The notes under the pieces were generated by a model that was not told the DNA's origin, made no database searches, and saw nothing but the letters and a program-made list of their open reading frames with translations. A DNA stretch of 64,000 nt from Eumeta japonica. Taxonomy: Eukaryota > Arthropoda > Insecta > Lepidoptera > Psychidae. The translations under genes were made by a program, and so were the position numbers. Below are positions 11,460 to 24,500 of this stretch, piece by piece. The first letter of the stretch is position 1; every line of letters starts with the position of its first letter. The DNA lies in NCBI GenBank assembly GCA_005406025.1, contig BGZK01000486.1, forward strand, positions 62,001-126,000, written 5' to 3'.

Positions 11460-13460
11460 CTTGAGAAAATGAGCTAATACCAAGTCATAAAATTTGGCTT
11501 ACTTTGATTTGCAACAGTAAATGTTTTCTATAGATAACAACGCGAGATCTGAAAGCCTTTGTTCTGTCTGGCTATTCCTGAGGTACGTATGAATGCGTTT
11601 GAGAGCTGAAAAGATCGTTCCGCGGCCGCAATTGTTATCGGAAGGGTTAAACAGATATTACTTAAAATTTAAGGAAATGTATCTTTTAAGATATCTTTTG
11701 TAAAATGCAAAATTACTCGTACATATCTAATCCTTTAAGCGAGGGAGACGAATATAATACTTTTAACTCATTTTTAATGCATTTATGTCAAAAATTCGAA
11801 ATAATAAATTTAAATTATTTAGTTTATCCTCAGAAAATGTACGTTCGAATAAATCATATTTCGACTAAGTAAATCATAAAACGACAAATTGCTTAGTGAA
11901 CTATATCTGGTTTGAATTTGATTTTTAACATTATCTACAATTTCGATGAAAATACGTTTATACTCGCGTTTTAAGTCTGATTCTGAGCTAAATAGACGTC
12001 GGCGTCTTCGTGGAGGCTCACTTATATCAGTGACACTGTCGTAAATTTCGTCAAACTTATTAATGAAATTACTCTCAAACCAATTTAATAGCGATTGAAC
12101 TTCGCAAATAACGACGTCTATATCACTCTGTTTATTTTGTAGTAAAGCGAAAGTAATATCTGTTCTTGCAAATAATTCAGCTAAAGTATGCAAAAAAAAA
12201 GCAAAATTCCCTATCTTCTAATTTCATTAACAAACTTTCTGATATGGCAATTGATTCAGAATCCCAATCCATCGGATTTTCTATAATTATATTAAATGTT
12301 TGTATTATGTCGGATCTACAGTTACAAATGACATTAATAATACGAGAATGATACTGCCATCGAGTTTCTGCGGCACCAGGCAAACGACGATCTGACGTTA
12401 ATTTTAAAGACCCGAACGTTTAGTAGATTTATTAAAAAATTTATTATGCAATTGATGTGGCCGAAAAATTGTTTTGACTCTGGAATATTTTCTAAAGACG
12501 TATTGAGCATAGCAGGAATAAAGACAGCCATTGGACATTGTAATTTAATTTTTGTTTGTACGCCGCCCTGAGCACCCGACATCAGCGGCCCCATCATACG
12601 ACTGACCGACTAATTTTCTTTACAATTAAACTGATCTATGACCTCTAATATATACTTTGCGATAACTGATCTGCTCCACGTTGTAAAGTAACATCGAAAA
12701 CCTACAAATCTCTCTTCGATCCCCGTCTTAGTCAAATAGCGGAATATGACAGACATTTGCTCTCGATGGCTAATATCAGGTGTTTCGTCGGCTATAACCG
12801 ACACGAATTTCGCAAAGTTAATTTCTGATTTAATTTCATCTCTAATGACCTGAGCTATGGACTTTATTAAATCGTTCTGAATATCGCTCGAGACCAGAGA
12901 ACACAGAGTTCTGAGTTGAGGAACATTGCTCTAAATGCATATCTAATACTGAATCATATGTTTTAAAAACAACAAAGTTTCTATGTAATTACAGCGATTA
13001 TCTGATGTTAATTTTTCGTCATGGCCGAAACGATAGCTCTTGTCTTCCTAATAAAATGATGGTGTCTATAAATCGCTTCATTAAATTACGGTTTCGTTCT
13101 ACTTTTTTATTATATGCCTCGAAAGAGTTCCTAAAGAAATTTCAATTCTATTAATGCCAAATTCGTGCAATGCTAAAGAACTACGAATATGTTTTTCAGT
13201 TTGTAAGTGTTTTTTTTTAGAGAATTAGTAAAATATTTATATCTATGTCTCCAAACGCTACGCTACTTGATTTTGAAAATAATAAACAAAAAAACAATAC
13301 ATTCTATTATGCTTACAACTGCCAGTCAACCAAGTAAATTTTTCGTAAACGTGGAAATGCTTAAAAACCATCTTTACGTTTATAATCTATTTTCATATTA
13401 GGTTTAGCACGATCTAACTCGATAATTTTCTGTTTTGCTGAAACTTTTTTGAAAAGGAGT
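11460..13460 (-). pseudogene. hAT-family transposase remnant (TTF/ZMYM1-like, DUF4371, hATC)
   Basis: Reading the minus strand from about 13460, the fragments come in the order expected for this family. There is a lead-in KQKIIELDRAKPNMKID, then a TTF-type zinc-finger region (FTWLTGSCKHNRMYCFF, about 13370-13270) and HLQTEKHIRSSLALHEFG. Next come RNRNLMKRFIDTIILLGRQE and CNYIETLLFLKHM. SVIADETPDISHREQMS follows (about 12800), with the first catalytic Asp, then GQSYDGAA with a second Asp. After a frameshift come MSGAQGGVQTKIK, PESKQFFGHINCI and a Ser/Arg-rich segment (11819-12193). The C-terminal dimerisation box reads LPITIAAAERSF and, one base out of frame, SALKRIHTYLRNSQTEQRL (about 11640-11560). 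At least four frame changes and several stops make it dead. Terminal inverted repeats and the 8-bp target duplication were not found. Confidence 0.85.
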
Positions 13461-15249
13461 TTTCGCTTTGTAATAGAAATCCGTAGTGCAGCATTCAATT
13501 GCTAAGAGTGCCATTATAAAATCGATGAAAAACACTTACTGAATAAATAGAATAACAATCAATTCGTCTTAAATACCACTACACTAACTTAGTGTCACTA
13601 ACTCGTATTATATAAATTCAATTACACTCACAACGCCTCTATACATAATTCGACACGGGAATGATGCTATATGCAAAACCGTTTTATTCGGGTATAATCG
13701 GAAATCTCCGCTGATCGAAACGCATTATTATTTACATAATGATGTATAACACAGAATCTGCAACCGAATATAACACCTAAGAGTTCACGTTAAAGGGGAA
13801 ATTATGTTACACAAATTACAATTGCGTCATTTCGTTGTCGAAGCGAAACTCGCGATCAAACGAGTTACAAGCTCCCGTTCCCCTCGCCGGCTTGCGACCT
13901 GGAGGCTCATGGCGGCATCATATAACGCTATAATACAACTGAATATGGAAGACTCAGCATTTCACATTGATTACGACGATTGCGAACATTCTGAATTTGG
14001 TCGTCTAAATAACTCGGTTGCTTTCGAGTTATTTGAAGTGTTTATATAGGGCTTACGTTACTAACGTAAGAAGGCTGGATATTATTTACAATAATTATTG
14101 AAAATTAAAATAATTTTAAGTGTCTGTATACTAAAAGCAATAATTTATTTATTTATGAATTATGCATATTAAATATTTTATGAAAGGAAATGATAGAATC
14201 GAGTTCTTAGAAGCCGTCGCCACTACATAGTTAACACGCCTGAAGCGTAAAGAAGTGCCGCGGACTTAGGTGGTGCTATACGCGCGCGTATGCGCAGTGC
14301 ATGTTAGTAGACATTCCAATTTCACCATACGTTAATTTTATATTATTTAGTGCAGTAAGCTAATAATCATACTTTCCATGATTTTGATTTATTCAATATT
14401 TAGATGTCGGAAAAGCGGCGCCTTCTGGTACAGGTATTGCCACAATAGCACAAGGAGTGTGCCAAGAATCTAAGGGGTAATCTACATTAAGTTAACGAAA
14501 ACAAATCTTTTTATTTATATCGATTCGTTGTTTATCATTAAAAAGATGTTACATTGTTCTGGGCCGTTTCGTAGAAATAATATATATAAAAAAATTAACA
14601 GAGAACGGCACACCGCTTCTGAAATAAGAAAAGCGTTTTTCCCTCCGGTGTCCTTTTGTGATCAAACAAAGCATTTGTCGCAAATAAATTAATATTATGG
14701 TACAATGCAAAATAATGAACAAGAAAAACATTATTATTTTTTTTAGTATTAACCAAATTTTTTCCATATCCGTTCCGTGGTGTTTTTTAGCAATCAAAAT
14801 ACATAAACATGCCAATTTTCTGATATTTATCGGATTTTCCTATGGTCAAAATCGAGTAACTAGTTCACATTATTGATTAGCTGTATAATCTTGAGTTGAT
14901 CAAGATGTATCGAATTCTAAGCGTTCGCAGCTACGTAGGTGACAAAGTTTCTAGAACTGGTTACTTAGAAACTGTAAAAAAATTGGATTTTAAAAATGGA
15001 ACTATTTGCCAAACTTATTGCATTTATTTGTTATTTGTTTTTACAAATTGGCGGGAAAAAGGAAATTGTTTTTTTAATATTGACACGAATTTAAGGCTAC
15101 AAAGTTTACGCGTAATGATTTTTTATGAATTTTGTTGCCATTTATGCTAAAATAAAAACGGTGTAACAGACATCGGTTGATCTTTCATTATGAAGCTCCA
15201 CCGCATGTCGCTGTAACTGGCTTGTCTAAATCAAACGTGCTCACACTAA
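13461..15249. other. No gene recognised
   Basis: Contains an open frame of 81 codons (13804-14049) without recognisable motifs, a 19-bp perfect palindrome at 14052-14070, and otherwise AT-rich sequence. Confidence 0.3.
14052..14070. repeat. Perfect 19-bp palindrome
   Basis: CTTACGTTACTAACGTAAG is self-complementary around its central C. The half-site TTACGT(A/T)A resembles bZIP targets, which is only a resemblance. Confidence 0.85.
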
Positions 15250-16030
15250 TATGGCTAACAAACTTCCATGACGAAGACCGATGACAACGTCAATGCTGTG
15301 CGGCTCATGAAAGAGTTTGACAAAAGAGTAACCTATCAACAGATTCGGACGAGCTTAGACATCAGTATGAGCCAAGTGCATAAAATCCTTCATAAATATT
15401 TCGCGGTTAGGAAGCTTTGTAGTCGATGTATACCTTGCAATTTGACCGAAGCTCAAAAACTCAATTGTGTTAATTGGTGTCGCGAAATCATGCAAAGATT
15501 TGGCGGTGGTGATTCAAATGCTGATGTCGGGATTGGTTATAGGTGACGAAAACTAGATTCACTGTTACAATCCCGAAACGAACAGACAATCTGACTAGTA
15601 GGTGTTTTCTTACAAGAAGTTGCCTTCTAAAGTAAAACGAGGTCGAAGCGCCAGAGAAAAATAGTAGCCTCTTTCTTGGGAATGACAGGTTCCGGAGTGA
15701 TAGGTGTGAAACGCCTCGCCGCAGGATTCTTCGTCATCATGACAACGCTTCACCACATATCGCTAGACAAACAACTAACTATTTGGAGAATCTAGGTACA
15801 TAGATACTGGCTCATCCGCCTTACAACCAGATCTCGCACCATGCAATTTTAATTATTTTTTGAAATAAAAGGAAAAACTTCGAGCACAGCGGTTTGCGGA
15901 CGACGAAGAAGCAGGGGCTGCATATGAAAAGGCCGTCGAAGCGACCCCTAAGTGCGAACGGATGAAGTGTCTCTCTCGGTGGTTCCATTGAATGCAGTGA
16001 CGTATCGATCTGAACGAACACTATTTTGAA
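15250..16030 (+). pseudogene. mariner-family transposase remnant
   Basis: The longest open part (15268-15546) covers the second helix-turn-helix: TKTDDNVNAVRLMKEFDKR, VTYQQIRTSLDISMSQVHK, LTEAQKLNCVNWCREIMQRF. It is followed, in broken frames, by GDE (first catalytic Asp region, about 15541), NPET, a K-V-K-R-G-R-S box and F-L-G-M-T-G. The tail resumes with PDLAPCNFNYF, KEKLRAQRF, AAYEKAVEATPKCE and EHYFEK near 16030. The first helix-turn-helix and the middle catalytic segment (LLHHDNA in relatives) are missing. Stops and frameshifts abound. Terminal inverted repeats were not identified, so the ends given are those of the coding remains. Confidence 0.85.
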
Positions 16031-16788
16031 AAACGATAATAGTAAAAATAACTTGTTAGTTTACTCAGTTTTTGATTTTGTGAGGTGTTTCAGTTTGACA
16101 CACGCAGAGGAATGGGGCGGTTGTCGGCTGACGAGCGGCGCGGGCCCACGCTTCCGGGCGGAGCGAAGGCTAACGGCCGTGCTGGTGCTCGGGGACTTTG
16201 TATGACTTCAACACAAAAATCGCTCGAGTTCGAATTGGCCTCGTGTGTACGAAGTTACACGCGAAACATATTTCATCCCTTTCTCTCTGTTTGCGATATG
16301 CAATTTAATGTTAATTTTTGTTACAGGTTTATCTAAAAAGAAATGAGACTTCATATTTTTTTTTAAACATGTTCAAGAATTAGAATTTTCTGTTTGATTT
16401 CCAGGTAAATTTTTGATTCGATTACATTCCGGTTTTTTCATAGATTTAGATGCATAATTGTTTCGGAATTAAGGCGACTACACACTTTAATCGATAGCAC
16501 AGCCGAAAAATATAAATTTTCAATTGCCTTGTAGAAAATACAACCATATAATAGAAAATAATAAACAGAAGGCCTAGGTACCAATACAAACTGCAAACTA
16601 GAGAGTAAAAAAACATTAACGGCTTTACATAAAAGTGTTTGAAAAAAAAAACTATTTGAAAATATTAAATCAAAATATATGTTTCAAACTAAAGTTGCGA
16701 AAAGATGATACTTCAAAGACCTCCGTTTGGCTCGAGCGGTACATACGTTCACACGTGGTTTTTGTGTTTTTTTTTCCCGACGCTTATA
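16031..16788. other. No gene recognised
   Basis: A GC-rich patch at 16110-16190 (GGGCGGTTGTCGGC and following) is flanked by AT-rich sequence. An open frame across it (16085-16336) has no known motif. Confidence 0.3.
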
Positions 16789-17043
16789 GTCTAGTCGACA
16801 AGTTCAAAATCGTGTTAATTCTTGATAAAGGTCCTAAAAACATATGTGATAGCTCATTGGATTCGTAATGAAGTCTAGAAAAATGTAATCGAAGGATTTT
16901 ACTGCACGATAAGAATTGCAAAAGTTATTAACAAATTAAAAAGAATAAAAAAGGTATGTCGTTTTTTGGCAATTACTGAAAAACTACTATTATTTAAGAA
17001 ATTTAAAAAAGAGAAGACTGAAAACAAGCGTAATTTCCAAAAA
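16789..17043 (+). mobile_element. Long-arm element, single left-arm fragment
   Basis: From TA|GTCTAGTCGACAAGTTC onward, the sequence follows the left arm at 500-750 (TTCTTGATAAAGGTCCTAAA, then GATAGCTCATTGGATTC, TTTTACTGCACGAT, CGTTTTTTGGCAATTACT). It stops abruptly at about 17043. No matching right arm is nearby, so this is a broken copy. Confidence 0.8.
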
Positions 17044-17104
17044 GAATGGGGTCTACGGACTAAGGTTTTCTTTGCGAAACATTACGAAAAAGTTTTTGGC
17101 CAAC

Positions 17105-17610
17105 GGTCAAGGTGAAAAGAGTATGAGTGTAGACTAAGGCTGGAAGAGATGTCTATCAAAAGCCTTCTGTAGGCCGACGACCAGGTAATGCTTGCGTCGG
17201 CGTGCGAGTTGTAAGAGACGGTAATAAATTGAATGATTTTGTTAAGAAAAGATGTATGAAAGTAAATGTAAGATAAAGGTGATGGTGTTTGAAAGAGGCA
17301 AAAGCATGACTGAATCCGATATATATATATAGAAGGCGAGAAAGTCGAATAAGTCAAAGAGTTTGTAACTTGGGTAGTCTTTTTACAAATGATGGTAAAC
17401 ATGATAGAGATAACGAAAGGGGAGTGAATGCGGGAAATAAAGCGAATGGGGTTTTGCTTCCTATTATATATAGTAAAAGTGTCTCACGACAAGCGCGTTT
17501 GGCTATCCACGATGGAGGTCCTCGTCCCTACGTTTATGTAGTAAAAGCCAGCTATGGCAGACTAAAAATGAAAGTAGAATCAATGCGGTGGAGATTCTAC
17601 TTAACTTACA
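17105..17610 (+). pseudogene. Non-LTR retrotransposon RT fragment (YADD type), second copy
   Basis: The frame reads ECRLRLEEMSIKSLL, then the catalytic box with its Tyr codon changed to TAG (*ADDQVML), MNDFVKKRCMKVNV, VMVFERGKSMTESDIYI and LGSLFTNDGKHDRDNERGVN. It ends with AGNKANGVLLPIIYSKSVSR and QARLAIHDGG. It is the same family as 7085-7655 and keeps the segment lost there. Several stops show it is dead. It begins about 60 bp after the truncated long-arm fragment. Confidence 0.8.
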
Positions 17611-20528
17611 GAATTGTCTATAGCCTAACATGTCTGATGACAACGTTAATACATATTCGTAAATATTAGAAATAAATATCTATGAGCAGCACTTTTGAAA
17701 GGACAGAGTGCAGATATCAAATTTTACTACTGTTAAAAATTACATGCCCTTGTACTAATACGCAAAAATGCATGACTTTCAAAGAAACTTATTATATCTC
17801 AAAAATTACATCATACATAAGGCCATAAACACAGCGATAAAGTGTAACAAAAGCTCTGACAGTACTTTATTCCTTAAAATATAAAGTTTTCACAAGGGCG
17901 TCATTAATTTTCCATATCACGTTTCGGTGATCACAAGAAATGCAGAGGAAAAAAATGACAATTCTGATCAATGAAAACATTGCTAGTATCGTACACATGA
18001 CAGTGAAATTTATAAATTTTAAGAAGAAACATTTCTTATATTTGGAAACTTGATTAATAATAAAGATTTAGCAATTTAAGTATACCTACATAAGAGCTTT
18101 TCACGGATACAATCGAATAGTCACAGGAAACAAACTTAAATAATTATAAAACACAATGGTAAATGCTTAATACGCAACGTGTGGTACCTCGTTTGTTCAT
18201 AAATAGCCTGGCGGTGACATCTACAACGCGTGCATGCGCGACACGATCTCATTCTATCTCTTTGTATCGTTGTTTACACGTCGCGTTCTTTTGCTGCACA
18301 TCCGTGGTATCGGAATGTATAGCTCTTTCTCCTTCTTTCTATGTAATACCTTCCTTATCTCTCATGTAACAAAATGTTCCCAAACGTGACGCGTCCTTGA
18401 CACTCCCAATTCACATCCGATTATCGTTTGTCGAATCGCCACATAAGAAGTTTAATCTCAAAAATCTATCTTAAATTTATTAAGGAAATAGAAAATATGA
18501 TATTATGAGATATTATATCGTCATATCAGCTATTAGTCGATAGCCGCAGAACTGCAGGATATGTGTATACACAGCCGCTCAGCCCCGGTATAGCTCGCGC
18601 TGACTATGATTAATGGCAGTGGGTTTAATTAATTGGCTAAAGCGGATTTATAAGCGGCCGTGACGCGCCGTCGTGTCATTAGGTACGGCGGCGGTACGCT
18701 ACAATACAAACTTGATAACGCAATTTGTCTTTGAGCGCCGACCTTTTAAGTGCGCCGGCATGACGCGAAGCTCAACCGACGGCGTCTATCTGAACAGGAT
18801 TTTCGAGATCCGATACCTACGCTAAAAGAACGGAAATCTGTTGTTTAGGTTTATTTTAAAATTGAGATTCAAGTATAAGATGCTACAGGAGAGTTTGCAA
18901 ATGGTAAAATTAAATATATTTGATGTATATAAAAAAAGGACTAAGTCCAATTTACTACGAAAAACGGTACCATTCAGTTCTGGAGAAGCATAAGTCTTTA
19001 AATTAATTAACCGGGATCTTTTTAAAGCTTTTTTTTTTTAAACTGTCCATAAAGTGGAATGATTTTTTGTGTTATTTCTTACTCTTCTGAAGTCCGTCTT
19101 ACAATGTTTTGATATGGGTAATTATATTTACTATTATTAAATATAATATAAATATATCGTATTTTAGATTAATTTCATAGCTCGTAACTGTATTTCTTGT
19201 TAAAGATTCTTAAAAATAATAATTAACTAAAATAAAACATAAGTTAATCGGACCTTAATATATGTTGAAAATTTGCCAAAACAATCGCGACTGCACACCA
19301 CCGTGAAATTATTTTAATTCTAGTGGTGTATTGTGACTATCATAATAAGGAATCTCGTTTACATAACAATTAGCAAGTGTTGAATGATGTCAGTCAATTT
19401 TATTCTCAAGAAAATCATCACTGACAGCAAATTTATAACACGCTTCTGCCGGACTGAGATCCAACGGCATCCATTTATATTTAGGCACATGCATCGGTAA
19501 TATTTTTTCACGAGCGTAACATGTCCGTCTTGATACGGTCTAGCATCCAGATGAGGCCGTTACAATAGTTATTTCGTGATCGTCAGTCGTCGACGTAATT
19601 CGGTCGTTTTTTTTACCGGCCGCAACTATTCCGGTCTTCGCTACGCCAAAAAGAGGCAAACGAGAAAATGATGGTGCCGAAAATTAATGCTGTCTCGGTT
19701 CGGTGAAAAGCGAGCTCGGGGAAAGTCTAGAAACGAAATGATAAATGGCCACCCGCCTTTTGTTCCCCGTCGTCGAACTGTGCGTTATTGTACGACGTGC
19801 GACACCTGAAAACGCTTCTTTTGACCGCGCCGGCTGGCGGCGTGTGGCGTCGGACCCTTTCGCGCCTCCTGATGCTTCTCGAAGGTTGAATATTTCAGAC
19901 AGCTTTCAGGGGGTCCGGGCAGATGAATTGAATTATTTTCGGGTATCGAGTTTGCTTTTAATCTCGAACGGATAATAAGGCGGTTTTAGTGCTTTCATAA
20001 GGAGGTCCCGGAAATAGATGGAAAAATATTTTAGAGTTTTATTTTAGCGTTTCGTGTTTTAGAAATTGGGAAAGATCTTAAATGGCTTCCTGTTGTATGT
20101 GATTAAATCTTCCGAAACCATTAGTTGAGAGCTTACTGTGTTATAAATTTAAATATTTTTTAAAAGTTAAACAAAATATTAATTGAAAGCATGGTACCAT
20201 TGTAGTTATGAACACGGCAGTTATAAGAAAAAAATTAAGATTCAGGTTGAAAAACCTAATATTTCTAATAATTCCAATTACTTAAGCGATTTAAAAAGGT
20301 CGTCGAAGAAAAATTTTAGCAAGTTTTTGAAGAATCCAAAAGTAGGTATACGTTTTCCAAATTAAATAAAGCACTTAAACATATAAAAGTTGCAAAAATC
20401 GAAGCTCCTCACGACAAGACATTTTATTTGGAATATTTTACACCAAAATCGATTGATACTTTCCGAGTCCATTAATTGCATTTGTTTTGCCGTTTATCGA
20501 ATTTTCTAATTAAAGGTTATTCAGATGA
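17611..20528. other. No gene recognised; two CpG-rich unique blocks
   Basis: Blocks at about 18520-18800 and 19560-19990 are clearly richer in G, C and CpG than their surroundings. They match none of the repeats in the window and lack a convincing long frame with known motifs. They could be enhancers, a promoter or conserved non-coding DNA. The remainder is AT-rich. Confidence 0.3.
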
Positions 20529-21514
20529 AGACGATTGCCTGCGACATGCATTAACATGCAGCAAGCTATCCACCGCTGACCCTCGAATCTGGTCTTCCAC
20601 TACAAATTACTATTAAACGGATTAAATATTCATTCGAGCGGATTGACAGATATCGAATACCCAAACATAAACAATATAAAGATAAGTGTACATTATCTTA
20701 ATCCGCTAATCATTATATTGTTAATTTTACGTACGTTTCATGCCAACCAGGAATATCCTCAGGAAAATGCAGAGAGTCACATCCACTGGTGCGGGGAATT
20801 GCGCTGGTTGGAAAATTTTGTTTCACAATAATGACACACTCAAAAGGATAGAGAACAGAGAGGACTCACCTGTCGTACTTCAATTTCCTTCGAGTGGCCA
20901 CCACTGGTCTCCTACGCGTTTTATTATTTGTAGCGGTGTGAGCGCGGGGTTCGAGTAGTCCGTTGCGATTTGCGGGCGGATTGGTACTAACAGATGAGAG
21001 GGTAGGAAGGCGCAATATGGAAAAGTTATAGGCAATGATGATAACCAGGATGGAATGAGTGTCATCATTACAACACAAAACACTAACCAAAATTACGGCG
21101 CAACCATCCACCAAGGCGTAAGGAGTGTTAAAAGCAACCGACAAATGTGGACCCAACCTCCCACTGTGACAAACAATCATGTAATAAGTCAAAGTTGAGG
21201 AAAGCACCTCTATTAGCAGTTACAGACCATCAACAATAGACGTGCTTGTCAATTGTGATAGACTAACCATCACCAAACTTTACCCAAATAGTTATAGGCA
21301 AGCGTCCAACAATCACGATTTATAAATTTGGTCATAGAGCACGTTATTATTATCTTTGTGTTTTAAAATTTCGAAGGATTCCAAAACATTTATATGTAAC
21401 TCCTTTTCGTATACATGAAAAACACGAATTTGTGATCGTTATTGAGTTTATAGAGTTCAATGGTCAGCGGTGGGTTGCATTCCGCATGTTAATACATGTT
21501 GCAAGCAAGCGTCT
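20529..21514. mobile_element. Family B non-autonomous DNA element with ~53-bp inverted ends
   Basis: The left end and the reverse complement of the right end share AGACGMTTGCYTGCRACATG, continue to ATTAACATGC, and later share CCACCGCTGACC. No transposase is encoded. Interior motifs (ATTGACAGATATCGAA, ACGTACGTTTCATGCCAA, GCGTAAGGAG) recur in the copies at 38180-38700 and 60127-60600. A stretch at about 20840-21100 is absent from the 60127 copy and may be extra. Target duplication and superfamily are not clear. Confidence 0.75.
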
Positions 21515-24500
21515 ATTATGGATTTCCGCAAATTAACACCTCACACAATAGAATATTTAGATGTATGTTTGTGATAAATGGGGTACCAGTACAATTTTGT
21601 TAGATCTATTCGTGGTTCCATTGTCTTTCACCGTTTTATCGTATTTTCGCAAGCTAATTGCCACCCAATCTAATACTTTCGGCACAAACGCTTATTGCAC
21701 GACACCGGACCAGTGCGTCTGTGTTCGCTAAAGTTATGTTACATAGCTTAGAGGTTCTTAGCTTTTAATCACTTCGAATGCACCCATTCGCAACCACAAA
21801 ACTGATTAGCATGCTTTGTCGTGTTGGATGCTGTTAGTCTCATTGCAATATTTATGGTTCAAATATTTCCAAAGTGATTATTTATGTCACATGATGAAAA
21901 ATTTTACGAACCGATGAAAGCCTTAACAAACTGTCGTTTGTGATTCGATATACTGTAACTTGATGATTGTATGCTATTTTTGTTACTGAAAAGGTCCGTA
22001 ATGTGATCTACAGTTTCACGATTATTAGATCCTTATTGAGAATGAAGAGGAGACAGCCAGAAGAATGTGGAGTATACACCGACATACCGAGGTTTATCTA
22101 CCAGCACATAATGCATTTGTGTGTATTTACCGAAAAGGTGTGCTTTCCTACATTCAATTGAGGTTACTTATCGCGCGCCCGACACCTAGGTGTTTCGTCT
22201 TATTACGTGTTGGTTTCGAATTTGCTTAAAAATTTCACCGGGTTTAATGTTCTTAAGGCAGAACAATAAAAGAATGCCAACGAAGACCATCTGTCTCGTA
22301 TGGAGACGCTCTTAGTTTCTCACATTTTTATTGCTATATACATCAGCAATACATGTTCTGTGAAAAGATCAACTTTCTACTTATTACGATTCGAAATACA
22401 CAATCACATAAATGTAAGACAGAATTGGGGACAGACGTACAAACTGAGAAAATTTAGTAATAGGGTTCCGTTAGCAGCCTTTGGCTACGGGATCCTTAGC
22501 AAATAGTCACATAAAATCGATTCAATTCTGATGGAGTAATAAGACCCAGACTACGGTAAATTAATGCAGAACTGAAGTAACTTACAATCATTATACAACA
22601 AACTTAACATTATTTACCTTATATAATTATTTTATTATATTAGAAAGATTATTAATTACATTTGCATAATCAGGAATAATTGAACTTATTTTTAGGTATT
22701 TTAAATACTTTAAAAGTAGTATTAAGTTTGCAACTTTCCATTAAAGTTTAACCTTTCACAGTTTGAGTATAGACTAGAATATAGATTGAGAAACACAAAC
22801 TATAAATGAAAACACCAATGCAATTAGTATTATTCCGAGGAAAAGCGACCTTATATTATCACTACATAGGATCTTAATTAATTCACGACATAAAAAAAAA
22901 GTTTTGAAATGACAATCATACAGAAAGGTTCTCAAATGGCGATACAAGCGCAGTACCGACTTGGAGCAAAGCGACTTCCGCGCTCTCGCGTTTTCACAAC
23001 CAAATAATTATTACTTTATTTTAGCCGTAGTAGACCAGCAGTAAGAGATGTCGTATATGTATAATAATTATTTCTGATGATTAAAAAACAATAGGGTTCC
23101 TTTGCTTAGGGGAATAATAAATTATAATTTTCCGAATCTATATACTTTTGTACTATGCTTATTTCTCAAATATTGTACAAATTACTTAATATTTGATACG
23201 TGTTCCATCTATATCATTTAAATGGAACTTAAGCAATGTAAAAACCTAACTTATTAAGCGTAAAACGGTATTTTCGTTTTCGTGGAAGTAATTTTGACAT
23301 TATCTGATTAAAGCTACAAACTCGTTGACACCGCCGGGGGAAGGCGAATTCAAATTTTTTTTTTACTGGGAAAATCAGTAGAAAAACTGTTTGATACATA
23401 TTTGTTTTGCACTTTCTCTTAACTGTAAAATAAAAATAGGTGAATAGAACGCGAAATAACAAACTGCTGATGCATGTTGCGGCCGAGCATTTGAACGTGT
23501 TGTACACGGCTTTAGATGATTTGTAATGACAACACATTGTTGTAAAAGCTGCTAAATCTTGCTGTGTTCAGGTCAACCAAAAGTGGAATTTTATGAGTAA
23601 AGGAAAACTGTCACGAATTGGAGTTTGTATTGAAGGTGAATTATCAAATTAATAATTTTTTTTATTAATTTTTATTTATGATTTAACAAATTTCACGAAT
23701 CGTATTATTATATGATATTTGTTTTACTCATATTTATTTTGTTACAGTCAGATATTAATAAATATACAATAAAAAACGGTATACCAAAACTGCTGTCTTA
23801 GAAAACTGTTTTAAACATTTTTAGAGCGACCACCTTATGTATTTACGTATATTATCCTGGAATATACTGAAAAAAATATTTGTAACCAAGTTCGAGTTTA
23901 GCTTGTCATTTTTAACCAAATTCGAGTTTGCGATAGCTGAGTAATTCGTTGTACAATAGATATATTTCAACCAATCGGACCAATTTTTAGGTTGGGTAAG
24001 ATAACTAAAATGTTAGTTCGCTCAAAATCAATGATGCAAATTCGTTACGTTATTTAAACTTTTGGTAGGAACGACCACTTTTTTTTTTAATGTATCTTTT
24101 AAAGAAATCGGTTTGAAAAATTAGGATCGCCCTTTTGACATTGGAACGACATCAGTTAACTAAGATTGTCTCAAGATTTGACCTAAATTGATCAAGTTGA
24201 AGTTCAAAATGACTAAAAACGTATTATAAAAAAATGTAGACTTCAGCAAAATGTATTTTTTCTAATCATTTGGAAATTACTGAGAAGATCAGTTCGATGC
24301 GTTTCCGAAGTACAAAAAACTTATTGATTAGCTCGAGAACCATATTTAATTAAATATTTATTCAAAAGACGTAGTTGACAAAGATGAAAACTGTCATTTT
24401 CAATTTTTCTTTATCGAAAGGTTTTATCATGAGACCGAAATTATTTACATATCGAAAGGTTTAAAAATATGAACGCTCGACTAAACATTTCATATTTTCG

